Source: Proteles cristata cristata (Eukaryota > Chordata > Mammalia > Carnivora > Hyaenidae). Taken from it: a stretch of DNA of 64,000 bases. This document shows, one piece after another, positions 10,790 through 22,747 of the stretch. Position 1 is the stretch's first letter. The number at the start of each line of letters is the position of its first letter. The notes beneath the pieces are model-generated. The model was not told the DNA's origin. It made no database searches and was given only the letters and a program-made list of their open reading frames with translations. The translations under genes were made by a program, and so were the position numbers. The stretch spans positions 806,001 through 870,000 of the forward strand of contig JAESUZ010002395.1 of the NCBI GenBank assembly GCA_017311185.1. Direction: 5' to 3'.

Positions 10790-12720
10790 GGAGACGCTCT
10801 CCTTTGGTGTCCCCCAAAAAAGCCTCGCGAGCGGCGGGGGTTTGGGGGTAAGCGCAGGGGGCGCGCACTGGGACACGGGGAGGCAGCGGGACTCCCAGCG
10901 AGAGCGCGCGTCGCGGGAGCTGGGCCGGCCTGTCCTTACCTGCGCTCACCCTGGTCCGTGTAGACGCTGAAGAAGAGCCCCTCCCGGAGGTCCTGGTATG
11001 CCAGGCCCGAGAAGCCGAGCTGCAACTCATACCGGCTCCCGGGCTGCAGGGTCCCGCCGAGCTCCAGCACCACATACTGCATGTCGGAGGCGAACCACAC
11101 GTCGTCCACGGGCACGCGGCCCACCGTGCCGTCTCGGGGGCCGGAGGACAGAGGACCCCGCACCTCGGCGCTCTCACAGTCCAGGAAGACGCTGTGCAGT
11201 AGGAGCCGCGCTGTGGCCACGGTGCAGCGCACGGTGATGTTCACGCGGCCGGTGAAGCTCAACGTCGGAGACGAGAACTCGTTGGGGCGCAGCCGGGGCC
11301 ACAGCTCCAGCTCATAATGCAGAGGCACGAGCCAGGGCGGCAGGCGCAGCTGGTCCCAGGGGCCCGGGGGTCGCCATTTGCCCGGGGTGGCGGTCACCGC
11401 CGGTTCACGGGTGGGGCGGGGCTGCCAGGTGGGCAGCGGGCCCCGCGGGGACGGCGCGGCGTCCGGGGCCCCGCGGGGAGGGAGCTGGGACGGCGAGACG
11501 CGCGCGCAGCGCCCGTACAGGGCGGCGAGCACAGCCAGCGCCAGGAGGAGCGCGGCGGCCAGCGCGGCCAGCAGCAGGGCTACCGCGCGGCTCACGTAGA
11601 AGCCAGAGCTGGAAGGGGGCCCCATGGCTGGGCGCGGGGCGAGGGCCAGGCGACAGTCGGGAGACCGCGGCGGCTCAGATCGCGGCCCGGGTGCTCAGTG
11701 ATGGCAACCCCGCGTCCTTCTTCTCTGCACCGTCCCTCCTCCTCCTCCTCCTCGAGGAGCTGGGGAGACCAGAGCGAACGGTTGGGACCACGGCTTCCCA
11801 CTCCCAGTAATCAGATCCAGGTCCCTGCCTACCCACCCCCGCCCCGCCGGAGCCTGGGGAAGAGGCGGATCCCGCGCACCGCAGCGCGCGCCCCTTTGGG
11901 TCCACAGGGAAAGACCTAGTACAAGAGGCTTCCAGGGTCGACGCGGGAAGGGACGGTCGGACCACACTCGAACTTGGGACACTTCCGACGAGGATGTTCG
12001 GATTCATGGGGTTTGTTGGATGCGCCCCAGTGCGGTGTCAGGTGTTGTCGGAACAGACAAGTGCAGGGCCCACTTCGCCCTCTGACTGCCGGGTGGTCTA
12101 CGGACCGCACACCTGCTGGCCATCAGCCGGGCAAGCGAAGGCTAGGGGGTGAGGTAAGGGGCTGAAGGATCTGGACTTTTGGAGACGCACCATGACATGA
12201 CCCTGTGAAGGACATCCACGCCCGCAGAACTAACTCCCGGAGCTAAACCGTTGGCTCTAAATTCGACTCCTGAATTAGCTCGGGACGCACGCAGCCCAGG
12301 CAGAGTGCGAAGATGGAAACTAGGTCCGGAGTCCCCGAGCCTTTCCGAGCCGGGGAAGTGGGGCTGGAGGAGGGGCCGAAAAGAAAGGGGAGTTCCTCTG
12401 GGGCTGCAGGGTGGAGATGGGTAGTTCCCGGGGAAGGGGATGTTCTGCTTTCAAAACCCATCCGTTTCAAGCCATAGTAGTGCGGCCAGCCGGTCCACTT
12501 GGAAACCGCCGGGGCGGCACCCGTGTCCCCAGGCGCTGCCCCCGTCGGTGAGATCTTTGGCTCGCCGGGCATCTGTTTGCTATTTAGGCGGTGCTGCAGG
12601 GAGAGTTCCCGGCCTGGGAGCGGAGCTCCGAGTCTGCATGCACGCACTTGCGTGCTTTGGGAAAGGGGTTGCGCGTACTCCGGAGTCACTGGGGAAGGCG
12701 AGAGAGTAGTTAAAGGTTCT
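10790..12720. promoter_or_regulatory. LVRN: CpG island and TATA-less promoter region of LVRN
   Basis: The sequence is very GC- and CpG-rich on both sides of exon 1, in contrast to the AT-rich flanks, and free of SINEs. Upstream of the start codon on the minus strand no TATA box is visible, consistent with a CpG-island promoter with dispersed starts. A short CCT-repeat purine/pyrimidine tract lies at 11734-11752. The transcription start is inferred to lie within a few hundred bases above 11625; it cannot be fixed by eye. Confidence 0.75.
10940..11625 (-). CDS. LVRN: Laeverin (aminopeptidase Q), coding exon 1
   Basis: First coding exon of a type II membrane M1-family aminopeptidase. It holds 228 complete codons plus two bases. 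Residues 1-13 are a short cytosolic tail, 14-36 an Ala/Leu-rich membrane anchor, 40-90 a Pro/Arg-rich stalk. From about 93 the M1 N-terminal beta domain begins with the family-typical LRLPPWLVPLHYELEL; an N-glycosylation sequon NIT lies at 129-131. The N-terminus MGPPSSSGFYVSRAVALLLA matches what I remember of human laeverin, as does the exon end VYTDQGER. The start sits in a strong context (cagccATGG). The exon ends ...GCAG|gtaagg, so the last codon is split after two bases. The catalytic zinc motif and exopeptidase motif lie in later exons outside the window, so activity cannot be judged. In human it is a placental trophoblast peptidase. No frameshift or stop is seen. Confidence 0.96.
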
Positions 12721-13660
12721 CTTGCTGGCGAAGACTTACTTGAGCGTATCCCTTCTTCAGACGTTCAGACGCAGAGAATCTTCCCATCTCAGTCAGAAAA
12801 CGGTCTTCGCTTTCCTGCTAGGTCCCATCCAAGGAGGGAACCCTTCCACTTGAGTTCAGAGATGGGGTAAAGCAAGGTGATTCTCCTGGGAAAGGCGATC
12901 TTCCCTGCTCCTCCCAGAGAAATTAATCACATTAAAAAATAAACTTCCGGAACGGGACAGGGAGGAAGAAGGAGACTTCGACACCAAGCTCACACAGATG
13001 GTTGTGCTGTGATCGGTAAACTGGTCTGCCGATTACAGCTTTGACCTGCTTTCTTCAGGAATGAAGCAATCGTATTTAAAAATAATGGTGGCCACCTGCA
13101 TCACTCCCAGAAGAGTAGAGCTGAGGGGAGAGAAAGCTCCTTGCGTCAGAACTGGGAGCTACTGACCTAGAGGGACGTCCCAGATGTAGGGCTAATAATT
13201 GTCCTTACCACCCACTGGACAATTTCTTGAAGGATTCCAGGTTCCCAAGGAAAAGTGAAAGAAAGAAAAGGAGTCCGTGACAGAGTTACTTCAAATTTGT
13301 ATTACAGGTGTTCCTCCTCTCAGTTTTATATTTAAAAACCACCACTGAAAAGTGTATCAGCAGACACAAGTGTTTCATTCCGTTTGTCTAATATCATTAA
13401 ACAAACAAATTGGCCACCACACGAAAAAGATTCAAAGTAATAAAACGACACCAAATGTTTCAGTACTTTAAACATCTCATTGAAATCATTCATGTCACTC
13501 AAAAGTTGCTAAATACACACTAGCTGAGTCAGGCTTATGTCAGTAACTTAAAAACCTGTAGAGTATTAATGCATGAAATTCCTGACACTTCAGGGAAAGA
13601 ATAGTTCTGGGAAATAGATCATTTGCCAGGAATACATTCACTAAAATTTTAACAAAATTC
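12721..13660. other. Unique sequence upstream of the LVRN promoter island
   Basis: No repeat or gene recognised. It lies 1.1-2 kb above the start codon, so proximal regulatory sites could be here, but none can be named. Confidence 0.45.
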
Positions 13661-13791
13661 TTTTTTTTTTTAAGTAGGCTTCATGACCAGCACTGAGCCC
13701 CAAGGCAGAGCTTGAGTTCACCACCCTGAGATAAGACCTGAGCTGAGATCAATAGTCAGATGCTTAACAGACTGAACCACTAAGGTGCCCC
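13661..13791 (-). mobile_element. Older carnivoran CAN SINE, inverted
   Basis: Short form without the CT-rich part: taagtaggcttcatgaccagc to gaaccactaaggtgcccc. Confidence 0.8.
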
Positions 13792-13852
13792 TGAAAAAAA
13801 AATTCTTAATGAAATGCTCAGAAAATCCTCTTCCTATTCAGACCAGCTAAAG

Positions 13853-14105
13853 CAGTGATTCTCAACTGCAGGTACTTTTGCTGACTCTCCCCTGGACATT
13901 TGACAATTTTTAGAGACTTTTGATTGTCACAACTTTGAAGGGTTGCCTGGGGGTTGGGGGGGTGAGTTCTATTGGTATGTAGTGGGTAGAGGTCAGGGAC
14001 ACTGCTAAACATCCTGCAGTGCACAGGACAGCCCTCTACAAAAAAAAAAAAAAAAAAAAAAAACCTTGTCCAAAACGTCTTCGTTGCTGCTGTTCAGAGA
14101 TCCTG
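13853..14105 (-). mobile_element. MER20-type hAT DNA transposon
   Basis: Left terminus cagtgattctcaactg and inner wording (ggacatttgacaat, gtagtgggtagaggtcaggg, ctgctaaacatcctgcagtg, cacaggacagccct) match MER20 in reverse orientation. Eight-base target duplications agctaaag (13845-13852) and aactaaag (14106-14113) flank it with one mismatch. A pure run of about 24 A residues at 14040-14063 has expanded inside it. Confidence 0.85.
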
Positions 14106-14216
14106 AACTAAAGCAATAACCCAAGGCTTTTCTATATTACCCAGTGGGACTTCTCTGTATCTTTATACCTATTTACTTTTGTTTATGCTTATGCTTTGAC
14201 ATGTCTATTATTCTTC

Positions 14217-14386
14217 ATTTTTAAAAATCTTCAAAGTTTATTTGTTGAGAGAGCGAGCACGCACACTGGAGAGGGACAGGGAGAGAAGGAGAGAGAATCC
14301 CAGGTAGGATCTATGCTGTCAGCCTGTCACAGGGCTCAAACTCACGAACTGCAAGATCATGACCTGAGCTGAAACCAAGAGTTCAA
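14217..14386 (-). mobile_element. CAN-type SINE, inverted, head missing
   Basis: Runs from aaagtttatttgttgagagagc to ccaagagttcaactc, where the next SINE begins. Its head (expected ctgagccaccc) is absent, so part was lost at the second insertion. Confidence 0.85.
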
Positions 14387-14600
14387 CTCTTTCTTTTTTT
14401 TTTTTTTATTTCTGAGAGAGAGAGACAGCGTGAGCAGGGGAGGGTCAGAGAGAAGAGGGAGTTACAGAATCGGAAACAGTCTCCAGGCTCTGAGCTGGCT
14501 GTCAGCACAGAGCCCGACGTGGGGCTCAAACTCACCAACTGTGAGATCACGACCTGAGCTGAAGTCGGATACTCAACCGACTGAGCCACCCAGGCACCCC
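14387..14600 (-). mobile_element. CAN-type SINE, inverted
   Basis: Complete copy in tandem with the previous: gagagagacagcgtgagcagg to ctgagccacccaggcacccc. Confidence 0.92.
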
Positions 14601-14639
14601 TATTCTTCCATCTTTATATTTTGGTACTTATCATGAACT

Positions 14640-15112
14640 TCTCTGATATTTTATTATTCCCCTGGGGCCATATGACTTAATTTTTCTTTTCTTGTTTCTT
14701 CATTTACTTGGAAATTTTGATTTTTTTTTTGAATGGGTAATATATTCATAGGACTCAATCAAAACAGTATTGACATATATGTTGAGATACTTGTTTCCAC
14801 TACTTCCACAGTTAATAACTTTTCGTGGTTTTTTGTGTATCTTTACTGGGTTTCCTTATGCAAATCAAGTAAGTACAATTGCCTACTCGTGTATTTCTCC
14901 CCTTTCTTACATAAGAAATAGTATAGTAAAATGCACTCTGCATCTTGCATTTTCATTTAACAGTATATTCTGGCTATCTTTCCATATCACTACACAGATA
15001 TCTTTCACATTCTTTTCTACAGCTGCATTGTATGGCTATACCACTGCAAAGATTTTCCTAGTTTGGTTATTTGGAAGGATTCACCAGACTCCACAGACTA
15101 TCTTCACATAGG
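14640..15112 (-). mobile_element. Old L1-derived fragment, inverted
   Basis: Wording such as cttgcattttcatttaacagtatattctgg and gctgcattgtatggctataccac resembles the reverse strand of an old L1 3' region. Diverged, so the family is uncertain. Confidence 0.55.
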
Positions 15113-15133
15113 CTTGTGTTTAAAAGCAAAAGA

Positions 15134-15347
15134 GGGGCACCTGGGTGGCTCAGGGGGTTCAGCATTTGACTTCAGCTCAGGTTATGACTTCCCTGTCTGC
15201 GGATTCAAACCCTGAGTTGGGCTCTGGGCTGACAGCTCAGAGCCTGGAGCCTGCTTTGGATTCTGTGTCTCCCTCTCTCTCTGTCCCTCCCCCACCTTCT
15301 CTGTCTCTCTCACTCTTAAAAATGAATAAATGTTAAAACAAAAAAAA
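15134..15347 (+). mobile_element. CAN-type SINE
   Basis: Head ggggcacctgggtggctcag. Imperfect duplication aaaagcaaaaga and aaaggcaaagga. Confidence 0.9.
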
Positions 15348-15842
15348 TTAAAGGCAAAGGATATGGTACAGCGAGAGAGATTACAGGCAAGTACAGGAGG
15401 ACAGAGAGACATCACCAGTGCCAGCTCCCCAAAGGCCCATGTTTGCATACATGGCGTTGTGTCCCCAGTTCAATCCACCAAGGTCTGTGAGAGGAATCTT
15501 GTTTACAGAAAGCACAAAGAAGAAACTCTTAAGAGAACCCCTTTAAATAAGCAAGCCAGGTTTGTCAGACCCACAAATCCAGCTGCAAACTCTCAGTAAA
15601 AAAAGTAACCCTAGGGGTCTCCAGGGAGAATTTCAGACCTGAGTCAGCACATCATAAACTGATCAAGAGTCAAACACCAAATATCCAGAAGTAAGGCAGA
15701 GGAAGGAGCATTGAAAATCCTCTCCTCTGTTAAAGCAAGGTGAACACTGAAAAAATGGTCAGAATTAACTATTTCAGAACTCTGGGAAATAGCCAAAATC
15801 TTGCAGCAATCCGGGGGGTGTTTGTTCAAAAATAAACAGCCC

Positions 15843-16055
15843 GGGGTGCCTGAGTGGCTCAGTCGGTTGAGCGTCCAACTTTGGCTCAGGTCATGATCTT
15901 CCACTTTATGGGTTCGAGCCCCGTGTCAAGCTCTGTGCTGACAGCTCAGAGCCTGGAGCCTGCTTCAGATTCTCTGTCTCCCTCTTTCTCTGCCCCTCCC
16001 TTGCTTGCGCTCTGTCTCTGTCTCTGTCTCCCAAAAAGTAAATAAATATTTTTAA
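15843..16055 (+). mobile_element. CAN-type SINE
   Basis: Head ggggtgcctgagtggctcag. Perfect 15-base duplication aaaaataaacagccc at 15828-15842 and 16056-16070, within the large L1 5' region. Confidence 0.94.
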
Positions 16056-16745
16056 AAAAATAAACAGCCCAATCTCAGTTAAAAAGAAACAAACCCAAGC
16101 TTTATAACATTCTATCTTGCTTTATTCTCATTTCCTTCTCAGCTCTGCAGTAGCCTTAAAAATCAACAGCCTGCTGTCATGGTGCCACCCAGTAGCCTAG
16201 CCGCCACTGAAAGGAGCATAAAGTCCCTTAAAAGACCTTTAAAGCCTTGTTCTCAGAGAATGCCTGGTGATTGCCTGGAAGACTGTGCTCTCAAGGCTAT
16301 CTTTATTTGAACGGCTTCACAGTTCAGCCTGTATGAACTGCCTTTCCTACGGGGCACTGGTTGAAAATAACCATAGGCAATTGTTTAATATTGCAACTGC
16401 ATGAGGTGGGCAAAGAATTGAGACAAACACTAAGCTCATCAGAAAGTTTAAAAGGAAACATTCAGGAATTATATTATCTCAAGGAGGTGAGGGGGTTGAA
16501 AAGCTCCAACATATTCCTGAAAATCTAAAAGGCCATATGCATGCTACAGGCTGTGTACACGACTAAGGCTACTAAGGCTTCCATGCTTGGAAAAGACCCA
16601 AGAGAGCCCTCAGCACATCCAGCTTATCTTGGGGCATTGCTCAAACTGGATATCAAGCCTCAGAAAGAGTTGTCAACTGCCCGGTTGAATGTTGAAGGGA
16701 TACCTCGACACCCAGACAGAGCCCCTTGGAAAACCAGGGAGGTTT

Positions 16746-16940
16746 AGGGCACCTGGGTGGCTCAGCGGGTTGAGCATCTGACTTCAGCTCAGATCATGAT
16801 CTTACAGTTCATGGGTTCAAGCCCCGCATCAGGCTCTTGACTGTCAGTGCAGATCCCGCTTCGGATCCTCTGTATTCCCCTCTCTCTGCACCCTTCCTGC
16901 TCTCTCTCTCTCTCTCAAAGATAAATAAAAACATTTTTAA
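16746..16940 (+). mobile_element. CAN-type SINE
   Basis: Head agggcacctgggtggctcag. Tail caaagataaataaaaac. Inserted in the ancient L1. Confidence 0.9.
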
Positions 16941-18244
16941 AACTTCTTTAAAAATGGGAAATTTACTGATTCCAGGTATTCAAGGGACTCTCTGTCTACC
17001 CATTAGCTACCTCTAAGCTAATAAACAAAGACATTAAGTAGCCACCAAAACAAAGAATACAGACTTTACTGAATTAGTTCAGAAGAGCCTCTAAGCATAG
17101 AAATGACAACAACCATAATCAACAACAACAAACCCTGAAGGGGAAAGAGATCTTAGACTTGTCATATTATTTAAAAAATGTTTCCAACAACAAAAAAATT
17201 ATGAGACATGCAAGGAAACAAAAATGTATGCCCATACACAGAGAAAAGTCATCAATAGAAAATGCCCCTGAGTACTTTCAAACACTGGGTTTACTAGACA
17301 AACCTTTAAATAAAGTTAAATGAACCAAAAGAAACCATGTCTAAAGAGCTAAATGGAAATAGGAGAATAATATCTCATCAAATACAAAATATCAATAAAA
17401 AGATTAAGATCTAAAAAATGAATCAAACAAAAATTCTAGAGCTGAAAGTACATTAACAGAACATTTAAAAATCCCTAAAGGGCCTTCATGGCAGTTTTTT
17501 TAATCAGAAAGGAAGAAATAATCAATGAAATTGAAGATAGGCTAAATGAGACTATTCAGTTTGAGTAACATATAAAGAAAAAAAAGAATGAAGAAAAATG
17601 AAGAGGGCTTAAGAGAACTAATGTACACATTGTGGAAGTTCCAGCAGAATAGCAAGAGAAGGGGGCAGAGACATTACCTGAAGAAATAATGTCCAAAAAT
17701 TTCCCCCAATTTTTTGCAAGATTAGAATCTATAAATCCAACAAGATCAACAAATTGTAAGTAGGATAAACTCAAAGAAATCCATACCAAGACACATTGTA
17801 ATCAAACTGTCAACAACCAAGGACAAAGAGAGAATTCTACAAGCCACAAGAGAGATTTTTCACATACAAGGAATTCCCGTTAAGACTACTGGCTGTCTTT
17901 TCATCAGAAATCTTGGAGATGAGAAGGTTCATCTATTCGAAGTGCTGGGAAAAAAAAAAATCCCTGTCAACGATAATTCTATATCCAGCAAAACTGTTCT
18001 TCAAATTGAGGGAGAAATAAGACATTCCCATATAAACAAAAGCTGAGGGGGTTTGTAACCACTAGACCTACCCTTCAAGAAATACTAAGAAGAGTCCAAG
18101 GACATTGGGCAGTAACCCGAGGAAGAAATAAAGATCTCTGATAAAGGTAAACAGATGGGCAATTATAAAAGCTAATATTATTGTAATTTTTGATTTGTAA
18201 CTCCATTTTTAAATTCTCCATGTGATTTAAAAGACAAGGCATAG

Positions 18245-18433
18245 AGGTGCCTGGGTGGTTCAATAGGCTGAGCATTTGACTTCGGCTCAGGTCATGATCT
18301 CACAGTTCATGAGTTCAAGCCTCACATTGGACTTGCTGCTGTCAGTGCAGAGCCTTCTTCAGATCCTCTATCTACCTCTCTCTGCCTCTCTTCTACGAGT
18401 GCTCTGTCTCTCTCAAATATAAACAGTTTTTAA
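18245..18433 (+). mobile_element. CAN-type SINE
   Basis: Head aggtgcctgggtggttcaat. Duplication aaaagacaaggcata at 18229-18243 and aaaagacaaaggcata at 18434-18449. Confidence 0.9.
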
Positions 18434-20064
18434 AAAGACAAAGGCATAAAAACAAGTATTAATTTATGTTATTGAACACACAATGTATAAAGATGTGAAC
18501 TGTGACATCAGTAACAGGAGGGGGGATTGCGTTCTATGGGAACAGAGTCTTTGTACGTTACTGAAGTTAAGTTTATATAAATTCAAATTAGATTGATATG
18601 ACTTTAGAATGTTAAATAAATGTAATCCCACTTGAAATTACACAGAAAATCTTTAGATTATACACATAAAGAAATGAGAAAGGAATCAAAATATTTCCAT
18701 CAATTATCAACTAAACACAAAAGAAGGCACTAATGGGAGAAATGGAAAAAATTCTAAGGCATATAGAAAACATACAGCAAAACTGCAGAACTGAATCCCT
18801 CCTCATAGCAATTTCTTTAAATGTAAATGAATTACAATTTGCAACCAAGAAATAGAGATAGGCAGAATAATTTCTTTTTTAAACATGACTTAGCTATCTG
18901 TTGTCTACAAGAGACTCATTTTAGATCCAAAGACATAGGCTCAAAGTGAAAGAAGGGAAAACAATATTCCATGCATATAGTAACCAAAAGAGAACTGAAC
19001 TGGCTATACTAATATCAGACAAAATAGACTTTTAATCAAAAAAGTTTATAAGAGAAAAAGGGTATTACCAGTAAAAAGTTAAATACAGTTAATATGTAAG
19101 AATTATAGACATTTATACATCTATAACATATCCTTAAAATACATAAAGCAAAAATTAACAAAGTTGAAGGGAGAACTAGACAGTTCTACAATAATATTCT
19201 ATAATGATAGTTGGAGACTTCAGTATCCCACTTTCAATAATGGATAGATCAACCAGATAGGTAATAAGGAATTAGAAACTTGAACAATATAAGAAACCAC
19301 CTAGACCTAATAGTTCTATACACAACATTCCACCCAAACAACAGCAGAATACCCATTCGTCTCAAGCACACCTGAGATTTCTCCATGGATAGGCCATATG
19401 TTATGTCAGAAAACAAGTCTCAATTAATTTAAAAGAAAGACTTTTTTTTTCTGAACACATCTTTTCTGAATATAGCAAGATAAAGTCAGAAATAAATAAC
19501 AGAAAGAAAATTAAAGAATTCACAAATATGTGGAAATTAAACCACACAAATCTCAAACAACCAATGGGTCAATACTCAGAGGGCATTGATAGCTATAGAT
19601 GTCTATATTAAAAAAGGATAAAGATAGCAAATCGGTAACCTAAATTTATACCTTAAAGAATTAGAAAAAGAAGAGCAAACTAAAGTTGAAAATAGGAAGT
19701 AATAAAGATTAGAGTGGAGATAAAGAAAATAGAGAATACAAAAATAATACAGAAAATCAATGGAAATAAATATGGTTCTTGGAGAGGGATCAACAAAATT
19801 GACAAACCATTAGTTAGACTGACAAAGAAAAAGAGAAGACACAAAAAAATGAAAACAGAAATGAAAGTGAAGACATTACTATCAGCTTTAAGAGATCAAA
19901 AGGAATATCACAGAAAATATATGCCAATTGCCATATGGCAATTATATGCCAGCAAATTAGTTAACTCAAAAAAATGGACAAATTTTCTCAAATACACAAA
20001 TTAATTAAGCTGACTCAAAAAGAGATAGAAAATCTCAACAGACTATAACAAGTAAAGAGATTGA

Positions 20065-20280
20065 GGGGCTCCTGTGGCTCAGTCAGTTAAGCTTCCAACT
20101 TCAGCCCAGCTCATGATCTCATGGTCCATGAGGTCAAGCCCTGCATTGGGCTGTATGCTGACAGCTCAGAGCCTGGAGACTGCTTGGGATGCTATGTCTC
20201 CCTCTCTCTCTGCCCCTCCCCTACGAGCTCTCGCTCTCTCTCTCCTCTCTCTCAAAATTAAATAAACATTAAAACAATTT
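20065..20280 (+). mobile_element. CAN-type SINE
   Basis: Head ggggctcctgtggctcag has a small deletion. Duplication taaagagattga and taaagagactga. Confidence 0.9.
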
Positions 20281-20490
20281 TTTAAAGAGACTGAATATGT
20301 AACAAAAAGCCTCCCCTAAAAAGTCCTGAACCAGATGGCTTCACCAGTGAGTTCTACCAATATTTAAAGAATTAAAACCAATCTTACTTAACTCTTCAAA
20401 AAAAATTATAAATACTTTATAACAGAACTACAATGATTAAACAGCCAAATAAAGACATCATAAGAAAAGAAAATTAAAAACTAATGTCTT

Positions 20491-20698
20491 GGGGCACCTG
20501 GGTGACTCAGTTGGTTGAGCGTTAGACTCTTAATTTCAGCTCAGGTCATGATCTTGTGGTTCGTGGGATCCAGCTCCAAGTAGGGCTCCGTGCTGATGGC
20601 ATGGACCCTGCTTGGGATTACTTTTCTCTCTCTGTCATTTCCCCACTTGCACACATAATCTCTCTCTCTCAAAATAAATAAACATTAAAAAATTTAAA
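20491..20698 (+). mobile_element. CAN-type SINE, older variant
   Basis: Head ggggcacctgggtgactcag with the actcttaatttcagc variant. Confidence 0.88.
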
Positions 20699-21837
20699 TC
20701 TTTATGAATATAGATGCAAAATTCTCCAGAAAATATTAGTAAATAAAATTGAACAGAGTTAAAAGGATTATTAATCATGACCAACTGGAATTTTGGACCC
20801 ATAATGGAAGGGTGGTTCAACGCAAGAAAATCCATCAACACATTAATAGAGCAAGGGGAAAAATGACATGATCATTCAATTGATAAATTGATACAGAAGA
20901 AAAGCGTCTGACAGAGTACAACCTCTTATTAATAAAACTTTTATTGATAAATCTTCTCAGAACACTAGGAATAGAAGGAAAGTTACTCACCATGATAAAG
21001 AATATTTATGAAAAACCCACAGCTGACAACATATTCAACAGTGAAAGACTAAATACTTTCTCCCTTGAGATCAGGAACAAGACAAGCATTTTCTTTTATT
21101 GCTGCTATTTGCCATTTTACTGCAAGTTCTAGCCAGAGCAATTAGACAAGAAAAAATAAAAGTAACCTAAATTGGAAAGAAAGAGATAAAATTATCTCTG
21201 CTTGTAGAAGACATGATCCTATATATAGAAAATCCCAAACAATTCACGTGAAAGTTATTATAGCTAAAAAATGAACTCAGCAAAGTTACAGGATATAAGA
21301 TCAACACACAAAAATCAGTTCTGTTTCTATATCCCATCAATGAACAGTCTGAAAGGAAATTGGGCAAGCAATTCTATTTAAAATAGCATCTAAAAGAATT
21401 AAATACTTAGGAATAAATCTAACCAAGAAGGTGAAAGATGTATATGATGAAACTATAAAACATTGCTGAAACTAATTAATTAAAACCTAAATAAATGGAA
21501 AGACATTCCATATTCATCAATAGGAAGACTTAACATTGTTAAGATGTTAATGTCACCCAAAGTGACATATAGATTCAACACAATCCTTATCGAAATTCCA
21601 ACAGCCTATTTCACAGAAATAGAAAAGCCAATCCTTAAATTCAAATGATTTACAAATGGCCCCAAACAGCCAATGTAATTTTTAAAAAGTTGATGGACAA
21701 ACACTTCTTGACTTTGAAATTTAAAACAAAGCTAAAGTAATTAAAACAGTGTGGCACTGTCATAGGGATAATTATATAGACCAATAGAATAAAATAGAGA
21801 ACCCAGAAATGAACTTTTGTATATGGTCAGTTGATTA

Positions 21838-22013
21838 TTATGTTTCTTTAGAGGGAGATAGAGAGAACTAGGGAGGGGCAGAAGGAGAGGAAGAGAGAGA
21901 TTCTTAAGCAGGCTTCAGGCCCAGAGCGGAGCCTGACACGGGGCTTGTGAGATCAAGACCTGAGCCAAAATCAAGAGTTGGATGCTCAACCAACTGAACC
22001 ACCCAGGTGCTCC
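21838..22013 (-). mobile_element. CAN-type SINE, inverted, partly deleted
   Basis: Reads gagggagatagagagaactagg to ctgaaccacccaggtgctcc. Duplication tggtcagttgatt at 21825-21837 and 22014-22026. Confidence 0.9.
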
Positions 22014-22424
22014 TGGTCAGTTGATTTTTGATAAGTGTGCCAAGACTATTCAATGGGGGAAGGACAGTCTTTTCAACAACTGGTGCTAGGAAAACTGGAT
22101 ATCCAGGCACAAAATAATGAAACTGGAAACTTACTTTACACCATCAAAAAAAAATAAACTGAAAATGGATCAAAGACCAAAATGTAAAAGCTAAAAACAT
22201 AAAACTTGTAGAAGAAAACATTGGACAAAATACTTATGACATGGGATTTGATGATGACTTCATGAATGTGACATCAAAAACACAGACAACAGAAGATATT
22301 TAATTGGACATAATCAAAATTAAGTACTTTTGTGCATTAAGAGATACTATCAAGAAAGCAAAAGACAACCTATAGAATGAGAATATTTGGAAATTATATA
22401 TCTGATAAGGTATTAACAAACCTT

Positions 22425-22531
22425 ATATGTAATATAATATATTATATATTAATAATTATATCATTTATTAATAATATGGCTCTAGTGGTTAATATTAATA
22501 TAATTTGTTACATATTAATAATTATATTATA
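22425..22531. repeat. AT-rich repeat with palindromic units
   Basis: Repeated tattaataattatat-type units within the large L1, split from similar sequence at 22748-22800 by a SINE. Confidence 0.7.
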
Positions 22532-22747
22532 GGGGCGCCTGGGTGGCTTAGTCGGTTAAGCGTCCGACTTTCGCTTAGGTCATGATCTCGCGGTTCGTGG
22601 GTTCCAGCCCCGTGTCGGGCTCTGTGCTGACTGCCAGCTCAGAGCCTGGAGCCTATTTCAGTCTGTGACTCCCTCTCTCTCTGACCCTCCCCTGCTCACG
22701 CTGTCTCTCTCTCTGTCTCCTAGAAATAAATAAAACATTTAAAAAAA
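22532..22747 (+). mobile_element. CAN-type SINE, young-looking subfamily
   Basis: Same diagnostic variants as the copy at 5575. Duplication aataattatattata on both sides (ends 22531; begins 22748) in an AT-rich part of the L1. Confidence 0.94.

Larger units (their letters stand above)
1..10939 (-). other. LVRN: LVRN intron 1, 5' portion (continues beyond window)
   Basis: Begins with the donor gtaagg immediately after exon 1 (gt at 10939-10938 on the minus strand). No acceptor-exon pair encoding the next laeverin segment was recognised down to position 1, so the intron is at least 10.9 kb. It is filled with L1 and SINE insertions at low coordinates and is more unique near the exon. Confidence 0.85.

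Noticed and set aside
11317..11919. 200-codon open frame on the plus strand
   Set aside because: It is antisense to LVRN exon 1 and its promoter; GC-rich DNA lacks stops by composition. The Arg/Gly-rich translation resembles no family.
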